Shown here: piece after piece, positions 11,780 through 23,639 of the stretch
How the letters are laid out: every line of letters starts with the position of its first letter
How positions within the stretch are numbered: the first letter of the stretch is position 1
Assembly (NCBI GenBank): GCA_022478985.1
Contig: JAKSZP010009559.1
Coordinates: 1-64,000, forward strand
Reading direction: 5' to 3'
DNA from: Massospora cicadina
Lineage: Eukaryota > Entomophthoromycota > Entomophthoromycetes > Entomophthorales > Entomophthoraceae
Length of the DNA: 64,000 nt
Program-made: the position numbers and the translations under genes
Notes under the pieces: model-generated
What the model saw: the letters and a program-made list of their open reading frames with translations, nothing else
Told to the model about the DNA's origin: nothing
The model's database searches: none

Positions 11780-13855
11780 CAGTAGGACCACTGTATATAG
11801 AACTTTTTTATATCAAATAATCTCCATTTATTATTCTTTTAAGTACCGTAAAATTCTAAAATAAAATAAGTTTCAGTATTAAAAAATATTTTGAACTTTG
11901 TAACTTTAAAAATGAGGGAAATTATCTGTGTTTTCACATTAACTAAAACTGAATATACCAGTCTGGATTAGTCAGTTGATCACGTGGCACTGTGCGTTTA
12001 CTCACTCACTCAATTTATAACAATTGTTCCCACACATTGCAGTATCTCATCATTCAGTAGTGCTATACATTATTAAGGTGTAAGGTTAACTCAGTTTCAG
12101 TAAGTCTTTATTTTTATTTTTTGTTTTTTTTATTATAATGTCAGTAAGAAAAATTATTGAGTGTTGCAGATAAGGTGGTATTATTAAAAGCTGAGGATAG
12201 TGAAATGTGAAAAAAGATGCTTTGATAAAGTTTTTGATTCCACCATGTGCAATTTAAACATAGCTAAGAATCAAGCATCTTTTTTAAACTTATAAAAATG
12301 TAGGAGTATATATAAAAATGTCTAAAACGTGCAAATATGATAATGTGGACAACGCACTTCTTAAATTTTTGATAATAGTGTGAGATAAAAACATGCTTTC
12401 TCAGGACCACTTATAAAGGAAAAGGCGGTAGAGGATGCTAAAGTGGTGGGGTATAAAGAGGTTCAAGCAAGTTCTGGATGGTTGGACAAAAAAATTTACA
12501 ACTCCATTAATGAAAAAGTTAATTTGGATGAAAGTAAAGTGTATCTGAAGCATATGTAACCAGTGGAAGATTACTACTTTACGTTTACTTTTAAGAAGAT
12601 GATTGAGATAATGTTTTTAACATGAATGAAACTCAGGATTTTTTCAGATGTTTATCAGATAAGATTTTAACCCTTATACATGATAATTGCTTCAGAGGTA
12701 AAGATAACAAATATTAATTAAATTTTGTTGTCTGTGCCAATATGTCAAGAAAAGAAACAAAAATAAACTGTTGGTGATTGGAAAAAGCAAGCAACTAAGA
12801 TGCTTAAAAGGAGTGAAGTCTTTAGAAACCAACTAAAAATACAATAAAAAGTCATAAATGATGAGTAAAATTTAGAAAAATTGTAGTATACTTTGACAAA
12901 AAAATATGGTAAAACAAAAAAGAAAAGTGTCTCTTTTTCTTTGACAATTGTCTGGCACGCCCTCCTTTTGTGAAAAAAAAGATAAAACGTAAATGCTTGT
13001 TTTTCCCCTCCAAACAACAGATCTAAACTACAACCTATGTCACAGGAGTAACAAAAAATCTCAAAATGCTTTACCAAAAACAAATCCTCAAGCGGCTCAT
13101 TTTTACACTGATAAACAAAAAATCTACAGGTGATGAGATATTTCAGTCAAAGCATATCAGAGGTAGCAAAGGTGTGAGAAAATATATAGAAGATTCAAAT
13201 TTACAGAATTGTTTTATAAAAGCTGGCTTCTCTGAAAATATAGTTGCGTAAAAAGTTATTGCACTGCCACACTTTGAAGATTGTTGGAACCAGTTACAGC
13301 CACCTGGCACAATAGATCAAGATTATCAATCAATGATTTTTTAAGCTTAAACAAAGACGTTATTGTTTCAAAATATTCAAATGACAATAATTATAAAACA
13401 TTGAAAAGATACTGAAGATTTTGGTGAAGACAATGAGGCAGAATCTTGAACTTCCTAAACCTTCTAATAAAGGAATGTTAGTAGCATTTCTACAATCTGT
13501 TGAGGCCTTTAAACAGAAGAATATGTGCCTGATGATAATTACAGTCTTTAAACAAATTTGAACACTTTTATGAGGAATCTGCATCTAATTTGGTTAAGAA
13601 AGATATTCAAAATTATATAATGACCAAATAATATAATACATTATTACTTATTTAACACGTAAGTTCCTACAATTTCTAAATACAAACAATTTTTAAAGTA
13701 AATAAATACGGTACACTAACTAATTTTATTTTTTAAATAAAGAGTTTTTAGATAAATACTTATTTTTATCATTTATCTATTACCAAAATGTCATTTTTTA
13801 TTATGGAGACCTATAAATGTTTTTTTACAAATTATAGTGCTTTTTCCATCCTACA
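11780..13855 (+). mobile_element. pogo/Tigger-like DNA transposon
   Basis: The left end is TA followed by CAGTAGGACCACTGTATATA, the standard pogo-family terminus with the TA target. A degenerate inverted copy ends near 13855 (ATGGAGACCTAT...CCATCCTAC), and an inner inverted pair TTAAGTACCGTAAAA / TACGGTACACTAA occurs at ~11850 and ~13708. It encloses a transposase remnant. The length of about 2.1 kb fits pogo-like elements. Confidence 0.75.
12138..13620 (+). pseudogene. pogo/Tigger transposase remnant (CENP-B/DDE type)
   Basis: From ATG 12138 the frames give MSVRKIIECC (N-terminal HTH), CKYDNVDNALLKF (CENP-B-type HTH), GWTKKFTTP, PVEDYYFTFTF-like text, the block NMNETQDFFRCLSDKIL (DDE first Asp region, here with changes), LLVIGKSKQLRCLKG, FSPPNNRSKLQPM and FIKAGFSENIV. 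These follow the order of Tigger/Jerky transposases, which bind the termini and cut and paste at TA. Dozens of stops and shifts make it long dead. Confidence 0.8.
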
Positions 13856-14295
13856 AATAATAATAAGAGCAAGGTTTCTGTATATCAAAATTTCTATATA
13901 TCAAATTTTTTTCTTAGGAGCAATCAAATTCCTTAGGGAGGACCTAATGTACATAAATTTTTTTCCATTTCTTGTGCTTGTTTCAGGAGCTGGCTATGCT
14001 TCTCTAATAATAGCTAATTTTTTCCAGCCTCTGTTTCAAAACACTATTTTAGGCAAGCGTAGATCCTCTTCCACTTTGAAATATTTATTTCTAATTTAGA
14101 TATTTTCCTAAATAAATCATTATTAACTTCCACAACAAGGTTAACTTCTTCTTCCGCTTTGGTATCAGTATCTTCCACTTTGAGTAAATTGGCCTGAGAA
14201 GCCAATATTAGAGTGGTCTGATTCATTCTCATCAGCTCCTTCCATAGGTACTGGATCTCACCCCAAGTGGAAGACGTAGTGTTATTATTCAACAA
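13856..14295 (-). pseudogene. gag: gag N-terminal coiled coil remnant of gypsy EX
   Basis: The minus frame 14295-14044 encodes a Glu/Lys/Leu-rich, coiled-coil-like segment (EEEVNLVVEVNNDLFRKISK) directly beside the primer-binding site at 14311-14323, the position where E2 has its long coiled-coil Gag N-terminus (43000-44000). The rest of EX gag and pol is missing, presumably by deletion. A second pogo-like terminus motif (AAGGTTTCTGTATATCAAAA) occurs at ~13875. Confidence 0.5.
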
Positions 14296-14310
14296 GACTC
14301 AACTACCTCT

Positions 14311-14323
14311 GTAGTGAGCACCA
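14311..14323 (-). other. Primer-binding site of gypsy EX
   Basis: Minus strand TGGTGCTCACTAC next to the 5' LTR. Nearly the same sequence lies next to the 5' LTRs of E3 (28687-28699), E4 (53514-53526) and E2 (44079-44090). It begins TGG as required for pairing with a tRNA CCA end. I could not name the tRNA. Confidence 0.75.
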
Positions 14324-14325
14324 AG

Positions 14326-14505
14326 TGCAAAAAATTTATAGTTTACTGCACAGGTTGAACTTGTAAAATAAAGATGACACTAATTGTATGGTGACTATTA
14401 GAAAGTTGAGTCTTCAGTGTAAGTGGCTTTAACCCCACACAGTTATACTGAAACTTAAGAAAAAAAAAACTAGGGGAACTTTATTCCTTTCAATATACAA
14501 TTTAG
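14326..14505 (-). repeat. 5' LTR of EX, left part (interrupted by LINE B1)
   Basis: It begins immediately after the primer-binding site and aligns with the same part of the E4 5' LTR at 53529-53700 (TTTACTGCACAGGTT against CTACTGATGCACAG, and further matches). LINE B1 is inserted at 14506-14514; the LTR continues at 19799. Confidence 0.6.
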
Positions 14506-14514
14506 TAAATATAT
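14506..14514 (+). repeat. Target-site duplication of LINE B1, left copy
   Basis: TAAATATAT, repeated at 19790-19798. It is short and AT-rich, so coincidence is possible, but it yields a LINE length (5275 bp) close to that of B2 (5247 bp). Confidence 0.55.
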
Positions 14515-14595
14515 TTTCCTTTCCAATTACTGTCATTTTTAGTAATATGATTCAAACAGTATGATTTGATAATCAACACCAGGAGAGATTAGAAT

Positions 14596-15895
14596 ATGAA
14601 TAATAAGGTAAAGATCTGGGTGAACGCGGTAAAGGGCAGCGGACCCAGACCTGCACCGCCCAAAGGTACCAAGCGCACAGGTACAAACAAAAATCTCAGC
14701 AAAAATAAAAATCATGAGGTGGCCCATCCCGCAGGTTTCATCAATTTTTAGTAAAATACTGTAGTTATTTGGAAGTATCCCAATTGCAACCACTGTCATT
14801 GGTGGAACATGGGATACCATTTTTCCTGGGTGTAGAAACACCAATGATGTGGGAAAAGTTCAGCGAAGCCCAACAAAAATTTTCCCTCACGTTATGTACT
14901 TAACAACTCATACTATCTGCAAAGGTTGGGTAGATCTTGGGTTCAAAACCACAGAAGAAGCGAACAAAGCAGTGAAGGTCAGAGTAGTACTTACCTTTCT
15001 GATGGACAGCATTTGGACCAACCAAATGCACCCATTGGAATAAATCCAAGGATATTTTCATAATTTTTGATTATCTTCTAACCACACTGGCGTGCGCAGT
15101 AGTTAAAAGTCATCTCCTAGAAGGCTTGGAAGCTATGGAGAGATTAAAGAATTCAAAATGCAACGCTTCCAGCTGATGCTGACCCTTAACACTGGGAAGG
15201 CAATTGCAATTATTTCCCTAAACCCAGGAGGTAGTGGAGGATATTACAAAAATCCCTCAAATAACATCCTTCACAATAGATTGGAAAATTAGCAGCTGTT
15301 CTGCGCAACAGTGGAAAGTGCACCCCCCATTTGCAACCACTGCCAGGCCTTTGGGCACAAGAGTCATGCTTGCCCCATAAAAGAAGGCCTGAAAGAAATG
15401 GAATTCTGTGAGGAGGAAATGGGCAAAGATGACTCAGAATATGCTGAAATCACGGACACTACACAAGCCTTCAACTGGGAAGAACACAGGCAATATAAAT
15501 TTATTGACCCTATTTCCCCAAAAAAACGAAAAATGGCCAAACAAGCTCGCAAGCTGGCCGCGGCCAAGGCAAAGACCTCAACGGAATCAACCATATTGCC
15601 AGAGCAGATCCAGGAAGACATGGAGGAACTCGAGTCCATGAACCAATCAGATCCTGTGGAAAACCATACACCCAATCTGGCCATTTCGAATTCAGTGGAA
15701 CCCAGATTTGGAATTGAATGCAGCAAAATTGGCGTTCAGTGCACACCCAGAAATTGCGGAATTTAACCCAATTGGGAAGGAAAATCAACAATGGAATGTG
15801 CAAGAAAAAAATGCAGCCAATAACAATCCACAAGTGCACTTCAATAACATTTTGAAACCAAGCAAAGCCAAGAGAGGAGGAAAACTGTGGCGATG
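14596..15895 (+). pseudogene. LINE B1 ORF1 (RNA-binding protein)
   Basis: ATG 14596 (MNNKVKIWVNAVKGSGPRPA), supported by the same start in B2 and B3. Next come a conserved region with HTICKGWVDLGFKTTEEANK (~14920) and an RRM-like segment around 15130-15220. The gag-like knuckle CNHCQAFGHKSHAC (C-x2-C-x4-H-x4-C) is at 15332-15373. An acidic stretch and a Lys/Ala-rich tail (KKRKMAKQARKLAAAKAKTS) follow, ending near 15895. ORF1 proteins coat LINE RNA and assist target-primed reverse transcription. Stops and shifts interrupt it. Confidence 0.8.
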
Positions 15896-16029
15896 AATGG
15901 GGCAGAATACACCCCAACTCCTACTCACGGCTATTCTCTCCGCAGTAGAGGTGTAGTGGAGAGCAATGTGAGCGAGGGAGTAGGGCTGGGAGGCCCTGCT
16001 AACTGCTCCTGAGGCGCATCGGGCGTCTC

Positions 16030-19000
16030 AGTAGAGATAGGGATGCTTAACATAGTGGGATTCAAGGCCTTAAGATCCCAGGCCAATAAGTTGAGTCTAC
16101 TATGAAACCCACCTGTGGATATCCTGGCGGTGCAGGAAACCCACTGTCCACAGAAAGAGGAGGAGACATGGGAAAAAATGCTCCTCCCAACAATATTATT
16201 TCGGTTACTTCACTGTGGGGTAATAGTATGCATGAACCAAAAATTTAAAATTATCAATAAAAATTCATTCCTGAATGGCCGCATACTCACCATAACCTTT
16301 TTATGGCACACCAAAGTGCACACAATAGCCAGTGTGTATGCTCCAAATGGTGCGCATGATTGAAGAGAATTTCTCACAGCTTTAACACAATTAAATCTAC
16401 AAGCAGATACTTTTATCATGGGAGACATGAACTGCTGGATTAACTCAGATACTGACCAATGACCATACACAATGGAGGTACCACAAGGGCAAGTATAACT
16501 TGAGTACTAAAGGCCACACTGGGACTATATGATCCACTGCCGAAAAGGCAACCCCTGCTACAAAACATGACATGCCCACATGTACACAATGGTACACTTG
16601 ACTCTATGTCAGGGATAGACCTAATACTCGCACCAATAATTTTCCATCACTAAATCCAAAAATTTAAAACTGCAAAAATTGAATTCTCCAACCATCAGCT
16701 TGTTTTGGTGTCTTACAAACTGGCGGAACCCAGTACCCAAGCACCCAGATGGTGCAGAATATTCCCAGAAAGTTTAGCCAACTCGGAATTTAGATCCTGG
16801 ATGGAGGAAATATCTTCAACCAGGGATTTTCAAACTCCTTTTTGCTTGGACCCACTAATCACCTGGGAAAACATCAAAAAATCAACAAATCAACAAATTA
16901 AACATACATTGTCTAGAAGACACAGGGCAGTTTCAGCCATTATCAAACCCGCATTGGCTGAAATTGACCATCTAGAAAACAACGCACCAAGAACAGGATA
17001 CAGCCATGGATAGAGTCACAAATGGGCGGAGGTTTCTGCTTGGCTAAATACCCTGATCCGCAAACACCAACACCGAGTTGGAGTCCAATATAAAGGCAAA
17101 AACATAAGAGATGGAGAAACTTGTTTGAGCTAAATTTTCCGCTGATTCCACGCAAGGAAAAATATGATAGCTTGCACACAGGTCCATCAACAGGACAAAT
17201 CCATAGCAGAAACACCCAAAGAAGTTGCGACCAAAGTGCACAGGTTTTATATGAAGTTGTATAAAATCTGAGCCAGGCAAACAAAAAACCAAAAAAATTC
17301 TTAGAAGCGCATATATTGACACCGCGGCTCAAAATCACAATTTAATCAACCTAATATCATGCGAGGAATTATGGGAAGTAGTACGCGGTGCACCATGAGG
17401 CAAATGCCCTGGAGCTGATGAGATTCCCTATAAATTTTACATAAACTATTTTACTAACATTTCTAAATTTCTTCTAGCTTCAATGAACAAGTGTATTATG
17501 GAAACATGCCTCCTACCTGGAGGTAAAGAAGCCTACACTGTCACTTTGTTCAAAAAAGGAGACAGACTAGACCTTTTTCAATTGGCGCCCAATTTCCCTC
17601 ACTAACACAGATACAAAAATATTCACAATAATCATGGCCAAACGACTAGGAGAAATTGCAACAGATGTGATATCCCTATCACAATATGGATTTGTTCTAA
17701 GAAGATCCATATGGGACAACATCCACACAGTTCAAATGTCTGCCAGTCCAAAACCTCTGGAGTACTTGACTTTTTAGACCAACAAAAGGCATACGTCAGG
17801 GTAAACTGGACCCATCTTAGGGCCTGCCTTCAAAAATTCAAGCTCCCAAATAGATTCATGAACTGGGTGATGTTGTACACAGAGTCTGCTACCATGGCTG
17901 TGTGGGGAGCAGGCTTCTTAGCCAATCCAGTTATCCCACAGAGAGGAGTAAAACAAGGAGACCCCTTAAGCCCTCTACTCTACAAATTTAGCTTAAACCT
18001 CTAATCTGGAATAAAAACACACTTCTCAAGGGAATCAACGTCATGGGCCAACCACCAGTCAAAATGATGGCCTTAGCTGATGATTTGTGTGGCGGTCATT
18101 TCCAACAATCAGGACGCTTTCAGAATTTAGAAGATAATACAAGACTATTCAGCCATAAGTAACGCATCACTTAACATGGAAAAAACGGAAATTATACTCC
18201 TGGGAAAATATCAGACCCATTGGGCGCCATCTAACCAGGGCCAACAAGATAATACAACATCAAGACTCCTTAACAGACATAGGAGGCATAAACTAGCAAC
18301 GACCTCACTGAAACTTTCATTCATCACCAAGCCAACAGCTGGACCTGTTCGTCACTTGGGAGTATGGTTGGAAGCATGGGGTTACGATAACTCCATGATG
18401 GAAAATCAGCTCCTAGATAAAATAACAAAACGCATTACTTCCTTACATGGACATCAAAAGGGTTAACAGGAAGGGTCACGGTACCAAACTCTATGATTCT
18501 ATCAATCATATGGTTCATGGCACACTCAATAGCTTTCTCACCATCCTTTTTCAACACAGTCCATGCTCTATTACAAGGATGGTTATGGTCCAACCATGAC
18601 CCCCCTGTACGCCTTAAAACCCTATTTGGATCTAGAAGGAATGGAGGCATGAGGCTTACTATTTACGTAGAGCAAGCAACCCATATACTGAGATTGGATA
18701 GCTCAGGTGACTAGCCAAGATCTTCCAGATACACACTGGGCCAGAACAGCAAGATATAACTTTAAACGTGCACTACGATTAAGAAACCCAGAGAACCAGA
18801 ACACATTAATCAAGTATCTGGCATCCATCCTACAGCTTCAGGACCACACGGCATTCCTGCACATTTCAAACAAATACTCCTAGCCATGAGAAGAGCGACA
18901 TGGAGGATTCACATAAATGAACAAACCAGTCACCAAGGACGCCCAAGACTAACTCACAGACAGGAGATCAATGATCAAATAGTCACAGACAACATAATAA

Positions 19001-19611
19001 GCAAAAGCCCAAATACCTTAGCCAGGATAGATTACCTGGACCATATTGACATACCCTATAACCTGGAGACTCAAAGAAGAGTATGGAGATAAACACATCA
19101 CCCTCTACTCCAACCCAGGATAAGAGCACATGTATGGAGGTGCATGAGGAGAGTATACCGAACAGCTGAATGGTCAAACGCCAATCACACCTCATGTGCA
19201 ATATGTGGTCAGTATGGAAGCTTAGCTCACCGCTTAGAACAATGCCCAACATCAGCAGCGATATGGAAAGAGGCCATGCGTCTTTTCCGCCAAGAAAACA
19301 AAAATCTATTCAGCCTAGCAAGGAACATGTTTGCTATAAACATGGACTCTCCTATCTACCCATCTCTCAGGGCGCTAATAGTAGCAATAGCACTATGGAC
19401 GATACACACAATGGTGCTGGAATCGTTCACAGGAGCAGTGCCAACAATCCAAAAAGCCATTCATCGCTTCCATAGCTATATATTGGAATACTTCCAAGAA
19501 TGGCTGTTTAGACATATGACCCCCCATAACAGAAGGACAATCAACACATGGATCCCCATAGGGTTCTTAAAAGTTGATCATTTCCTTCACACATGCTATA
19601 TCAAAGAATAA
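16030..19611 (+). pseudogene. LINE B1 ORF2 (endonuclease and reverse transcriptase)
   Basis: The APE endonuclease comes first: DILAVQETHCP (~16117), VYAPNGAHD (~16340), IMGDMNCWINSD (~16420) and EFSNHQLVLVSY in place of SDH (~16690). The RT then has LFKKGDR, NWRPISLTNTDTKIF, FLDQQKAYVRVNW (17770-17810), QRGVKQGDPLSPLLY (~17940) and MALADD (18064-18084). The C-terminal knuckle CAICGQYGSLAHRLEQC (C-x2-C-x7-H-x4-C) is at 19195-19245, and the last stop is at 19611. The enzyme nicks DNA and copies LINE RNA at the nick. Many stops and frameshifts are present; two shifts are shared with B2. The motif-A AYD is changed to AYV. Confidence 0.85.
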
Positions 19612-19789
19612 GCCAGCATAATTCCCCTTCCCTACCCTCCTAATCTTGGATATCCTGGAGACAACAAGAGGGGCCTTGAACCCTCTGGGGTGTCTCTATT
19701 TATCGAATTTCATTGGTTTTCTCACTATATTGGAAGTGCTTGTCCCCTGGTCAACCTTCCCCAAATAAATAAAATTTTAATAAATATAA

Positions 19790-19798
19790 TAAATATAT
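19790..19798 (+). repeat. Target-site duplication of LINE B1, right copy
   Basis: TAAATATAT, partner of 14506-14514. Confidence 0.5.
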
Positions 19799-20411
19799 AT
19801 CTTTTAATTCTACCCTTTATTGAAAAATTCTAAAGGTTTTATAGGGTAAAAGGTGCACAACTTTTAAGCTGTCTCAATGAGGATTAATTATTTATCCTCT
19901 ACAACTTTTAACCCCTAGGATTAACTTCAGAACGTAGCGATTACCTCACCTTAGTTAATTCCCTTTAGTTAATCTTTGCGGTTCAGCGGCTATCTATTAA
20001 TCTTAGGAACCAAACATTAATTTATTAGAGGCTTTCATTGCCTGATTAAACCTTCAAACTACCAGCAAAACAAGAGTTAAAAACGCTTGTGTAGTTTTGA
20101 AAAACGCATTAATTGTTTGATCTGAAAGATATTAATAGCAATCTGACTATCAGGTGTCAATCCCTCATTGAATAACCTATTTAACATTGTTGAGGACAAT
20201 CTTTGATGAAACATTAGGCGAAACCAATTATCAGATTTAAATCCTTTTTGTTAGTTGTAGTCATTTTTTAACTATTGCTAAACAATATTTGGTTATTAAT
20301 AATCTTCAAAGGTCATAATTTATAGCTAAAAATTATTTTACCAAAATTATGATAAATTAGAGCTTAATCTACACAAATGTACAATGTGGTCAAAAATAAA
20401 AAATCCAAAAC
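19799..20411 (-). repeat. 5' LTR of EX, right part
   Basis: Its right half (20090-20411) matches the EX 3' LTR remnant at 1812-2130 over about 320 bp. The match ends at ~20411, where sequence of the E4 LTR begins (CTCTGGCAATTAATCATGAT against CTCTGGCAATTAATCAGGAT at 53690). No gene is seen in 19799-20090. Confidence 0.6.
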
Positions 20412-21039
20412 TCTGGCAATTAATCATGATACAATTGACTTTGGCCTCACTTCTTGTGGTGACACTTAGACAGGTGAGCTCACTTCAACTAGTTCTAAAT
20501 AAATAACAATATAGTGTTATATTTATAAGATATAAAGTCTGAGGTGTATTTTTGTTAAGAAAATTAAAGTCTTAAAGGTGAGAATATTGTAAAATATGCA
20601 TTAGGATTATTGTGGCAATGATGGTCTTGGCATGCCTAGCCTATGATAAGAGATTTGTTTAATACTAGGAAAAAACTCCAGCTGATTATCATGCTGAATA
20701 GCATATTCAAATTGGAATTTAAAACAACCAACACATCAGCTACTAAAAATACAATTTCTCGTGAGTAATTGCTCTATATGTTCTAATTTACTCATATAAA
20801 CAATGCCAGCAGCAATCCTGGTGAAATTGTAATTTCTAACTATCATCAGATATTGATCCTTTGTGAAATCAAATATTTTATACATTTAATCAGTTATTAT
20901 TACCAATCATATAAGATAATTGAACTTTTGTCTTAAAGCTTATTACATAAGCTAAATGCTTTATAATGAATTATTAAATAAATAAATTGAAGCTTAGATA
21001 ATCTCAAACTAGATAATGTGGTCATATAAAATTATCACA
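20412..21039 (-). repeat. 3' LTR of E4 (truncated by EX)
   Basis: Matches 53690-54508 (shared ATTGTGGCAAT, TAGCATA and AGGAAAAAACT(C/G)CAGCT stretches in the same order). The end ATCACA at 21039 is followed by a pyrimidine run whose complement, CAAGTGGGAGGATA, is the polypurine tract. Confidence 0.7.
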
Positions 21040-21053
21040 TATCCTCCCACTTG

Positions 21054-21811
21054 ACCATATTATTCAGAAAAATGTACACTTTCTTTAATAACTCTCGCTA
21101 TGGATAGTAATTGGGTGGTATATCTGAAATAGACGCCAACATTTACCAAACAATGTCACAACATACATGAAGAGATATCCTTTATGGTTCCACTAGAACC
21201 AGAAATCTGAGTCAACTGGATATGGTAAATTCTTCCTCAGCTTTTACAAAAACTCTGCTCATCCATGAAGAGGAAACAGGGGTAGCCTTAAATTCAATTA
21301 ACACATGGTAAATTTTCTTTTTAATTATTGCTGAACTAACTTTGAATCAATGTTATATTCAGCTCTATCTATGATGAATTCAAACATAACTCTCAAGCCA
21401 ATTGGATCAATCCTCCCCAATTTAGACATGTTGTTCCTCTCCAAATCAGATCTACTACAAGAGTTTTTCTTCTGAATTAGGAATTTCTACAAACTAACAA
21501 TTTTGTCAATGGAACTGACATTTGGATATGATAACCATGTAGAGCTCCCTTATAAAGATTTTCGTGGAATTTAAACATTGCTATTGTCATTTGTTCAATC
21601 TCATAGTTTCAATCATATTCTGGATTGAGATATTGTAGCATATGCACTTTGCTTCTCAGAAAAGTCATTTGCAATTGAGCTTCCAAAAGCCCTGCATTGC
21701 CAATTTTTCACCATTCATTCCCTTTCTGCTTTCAGAAGGCAAGTAGTAACTGCCTCCAAGATGCAGTTTGTTGCCTGAACGACTACCTCACAGCTGGGAC
21801 AATTTGGCGAT
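21054..21811 (+). pseudogene. Antisense ORF of E4, first part
   Basis: On the plus strand, opposite to E4 gag-pol and directly inside the 3' LTR. The frame near 21190 reads FMVPLEPEI-VNWIW, comparable with FVASLEPEQWRQFTHL at the start of the E2 antisense ORF. The frame near 21610-21780 matches 11300-11480 in EX. It is cut by E3 and resumes at 29216. No known domain; heavily decayed. Confidence 0.45.
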
Positions 21812-21816
21812 ATCTT
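21812..21816 (+). repeat. Target-site duplication of E3, left copy
   Basis: ATCTT, repeated exactly at 29211-29215. Five bases is usual for Ty3/gypsy integration. Confidence 0.85.
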
Positions 21817-22331
21817 TGTTATAACTTTAGCGATATATTGGATATACGCCAAAGGGGTTTCACAGGGTCAACCCACTGAGCAACGAATGGACAATATGGA
21901 GATCGTTGATACCCAAGATAAACCTAATAAATGCAATAAAATTAAAAAGAAATTTCTTTTGTGAGAACACTTTAACTACTATATATACTCACGCAGCTCC
22001 TACTGCTAACTGTACTCTTCCCTTAGTACTCACTCTCTTTTTCCTAATCAAATGACCCCCTTCTTTCTCTTCACCTCTCAAACATAACTTTGTTTTTCTG
22101 GTTAAGTTTAATCCTTTAGCTTAGTTACTCCTTATTTGTTACTTTTTGGGGTTTCACCTAATTGTTGAAACTCTGGCAGAGTTTTTTTTTCTATTTTCTG
22201 AGGTCAACTTGCTCAGCATCAACTCATCTCAGATTAATTAATAATATTTATTTGGGGCTTATTTTGAAGGATAACCAATGATCCTCCAGAAACATTTAAG
22301 CTTAGCATCCAGTCATATAGATTTCTTGATA
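21817..22331 (-). repeat. 3' LTR of E3
   Basis: 515 bp, starting TGTTATAAC on the plus strand, co-linear with 28701-29210 (e.g. TCAACTCATCTCAGATTAAT in both). The two LTRs have diverged noticeably, so the insertion is not recent. Confidence 0.88.
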
Positions 22332-22344
22332 TGATCCCCCTTGA

Positions 22345-23432
22345 CTGGACAATAAGCTGCAACACCATGCTTCAATCATTACCTGATGCATCCAGCAATG
22401 CAACAACAACCAAGACCTCGAGACCTTGACTTTTTCCTTTGGTTATGGTTTGGCGTTGATCTGGGTGACCCAGGCTCCAGTCCACTCCCCCTGTTTCCCC
22501 TTCCTCCAGGCTATGAATGAGGGTATAAGTGGATGCTGTGACCCTTATGGCCCAGGAAGAGTTCATTCATGAATTCATTGGACATAGGTTTTCCTTATGT
22601 GCCCCTTTTGGTGACATAGTGGTCCAATTACGCTGAGGAGGGAGCGGAGCTGAGGCCCTTCATTTTAATGAAGCAGCCAATTCACTTGTGGACAACTTTA
22701 GCCATCTTTTTCTCCCAACTCGCCAAGCCTCATCCTGTGGTATTGTCAGTCTGGCGGATGCTGTGCTTTGTGCAGTGGGTGGTAGCCATCTAGTTGGGGT
22801 CCTTTCCCCGTGCTCTAACTTATTGCCAATCTCTAGGGTTAAATTTTCAAAACAATTAGCTAAATTGTATGCAATCTGGGGTGCTGCAGCATTCAACACT
22901 CTTAAAATTAATGACCCAGCTCCATACCTCCCCATAATGGTGCTCCTCAGAAACATAGTCCTCATTCATCCTGTGGGTGAGTTAGAATCGGTGATGGAGC
23001 AGCACTGGGTGGCCCTAAAGTAGCCCAACAAGCGATTTTACATCTACCGCTCCTTTCCCACCTACTTATCTCAGAATGAGAACTATCTAGTGGATTGCCT
23101 GGAGATGGGCGCATCTTTTCTCCATGAGCCAGAACTCACCTTCTTATTTTCCAGCCCCTTTAAAACCAGCCATTTTCCTCATGTACTCCTTAATCTTCCG
23201 AGAGTTTCAGCAAATGTGGTTGTGGGCTTTGCTTTTAGTGGGACAAGAGTGGGTTCATTTTGATCAGTCATCCGATCTAATGCCACTTTTCCTCTTACCC
23301 TGGATATCCAGTCCAAGATCCTCTCCTTTTCTGCTGCTGCATCTCACCTATGTTTGCTGCCAAACGTCCATGAAGCAGATACTGATTCATTTTTCCCTGA
23401 CACAGCAGGTTCCACACCCATCACCAACTTAA
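22345..23432 (+). pseudogene. Antisense accessory ORF of E3
   Basis: A nearly continuous plus-strand frame opposite to pol, broken by few stops, about 350 codons. Landmarks are ATG ~22371 (MLQSLPDASSNATT), LVDNFSHLFLPTRQASSCGI (~22685), DPAPYLPIMVLLRNIVLIHP (~22915), NYLVDCLEMGASF (~23082) and TPITNLIRFQ near the end. Blocks DNFSH, YLP-MVV/L and LVD-L--GA-F recur in the same order in the E2 antisense ORF (34710-35830). I recognise no known domain. No signal peptide or membrane segment is clear. Possible roles are regulation, packaging or an env-like extra gene; this is open. Confidence 0.6.
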
Positions 23433-23639
23433 TAAGGTTCCAGTGAATCCGCACCACTCACAAAGCTGCAAAAAAGAAGAAAAGTGGATCCCACCAAGCA
23501 AAGCACAATACACACCACAAAAAACTGAGAAAGTGAGGGGATAAGAAGATAGTCTAATGGAAGTACACTTGCAACTATTCCAAATAAACTCAAGCTCTTA
23601 TACTACTCTATTATTTAGATGTTGTTCTTTTTTTGTATA

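Larger units (their letters stand above)
14515..19789 (+). mobile_element. L1-like LINE, copy B1 (full length, decayed)
   Basis: Non-LTR retrotransposon with a short 5' UTR, ORF1 (RRM-like region plus CCHC knuckle), ORF2 (APE-type endonuclease, RT, C-terminal CCHC) and a 3' end GTCCCCTGGTCAACCTTCC, CCAAATAAAT and AT-rich tail. It is inserted in the EX 5' LTR. Copies B2 and B3 begin at the same 5' sequence, so this is the full unit of about 5.25 kb. Confidence 0.88.

Noticed and set aside
12745..13083. A 112-codon minus-strand frame rich in Phe and Tyr
   Set aside because: It is the complement of the AT-rich Tigger transposase remnant.
13788..14099. A 103-codon plus-strand frame resembling a membrane protein
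   Set aside because: It spans the Tigger right end and the complement of the EX coiled-coil Gag; hydrophobicity follows from AT-rich sequence.
15364..15917. Minus-strand frames of 120 and 135 codons
   Set aside because: They are shadows of the LINE B1 ORF1, whose knuckle and homology to other copies fix the plus strand as coding.
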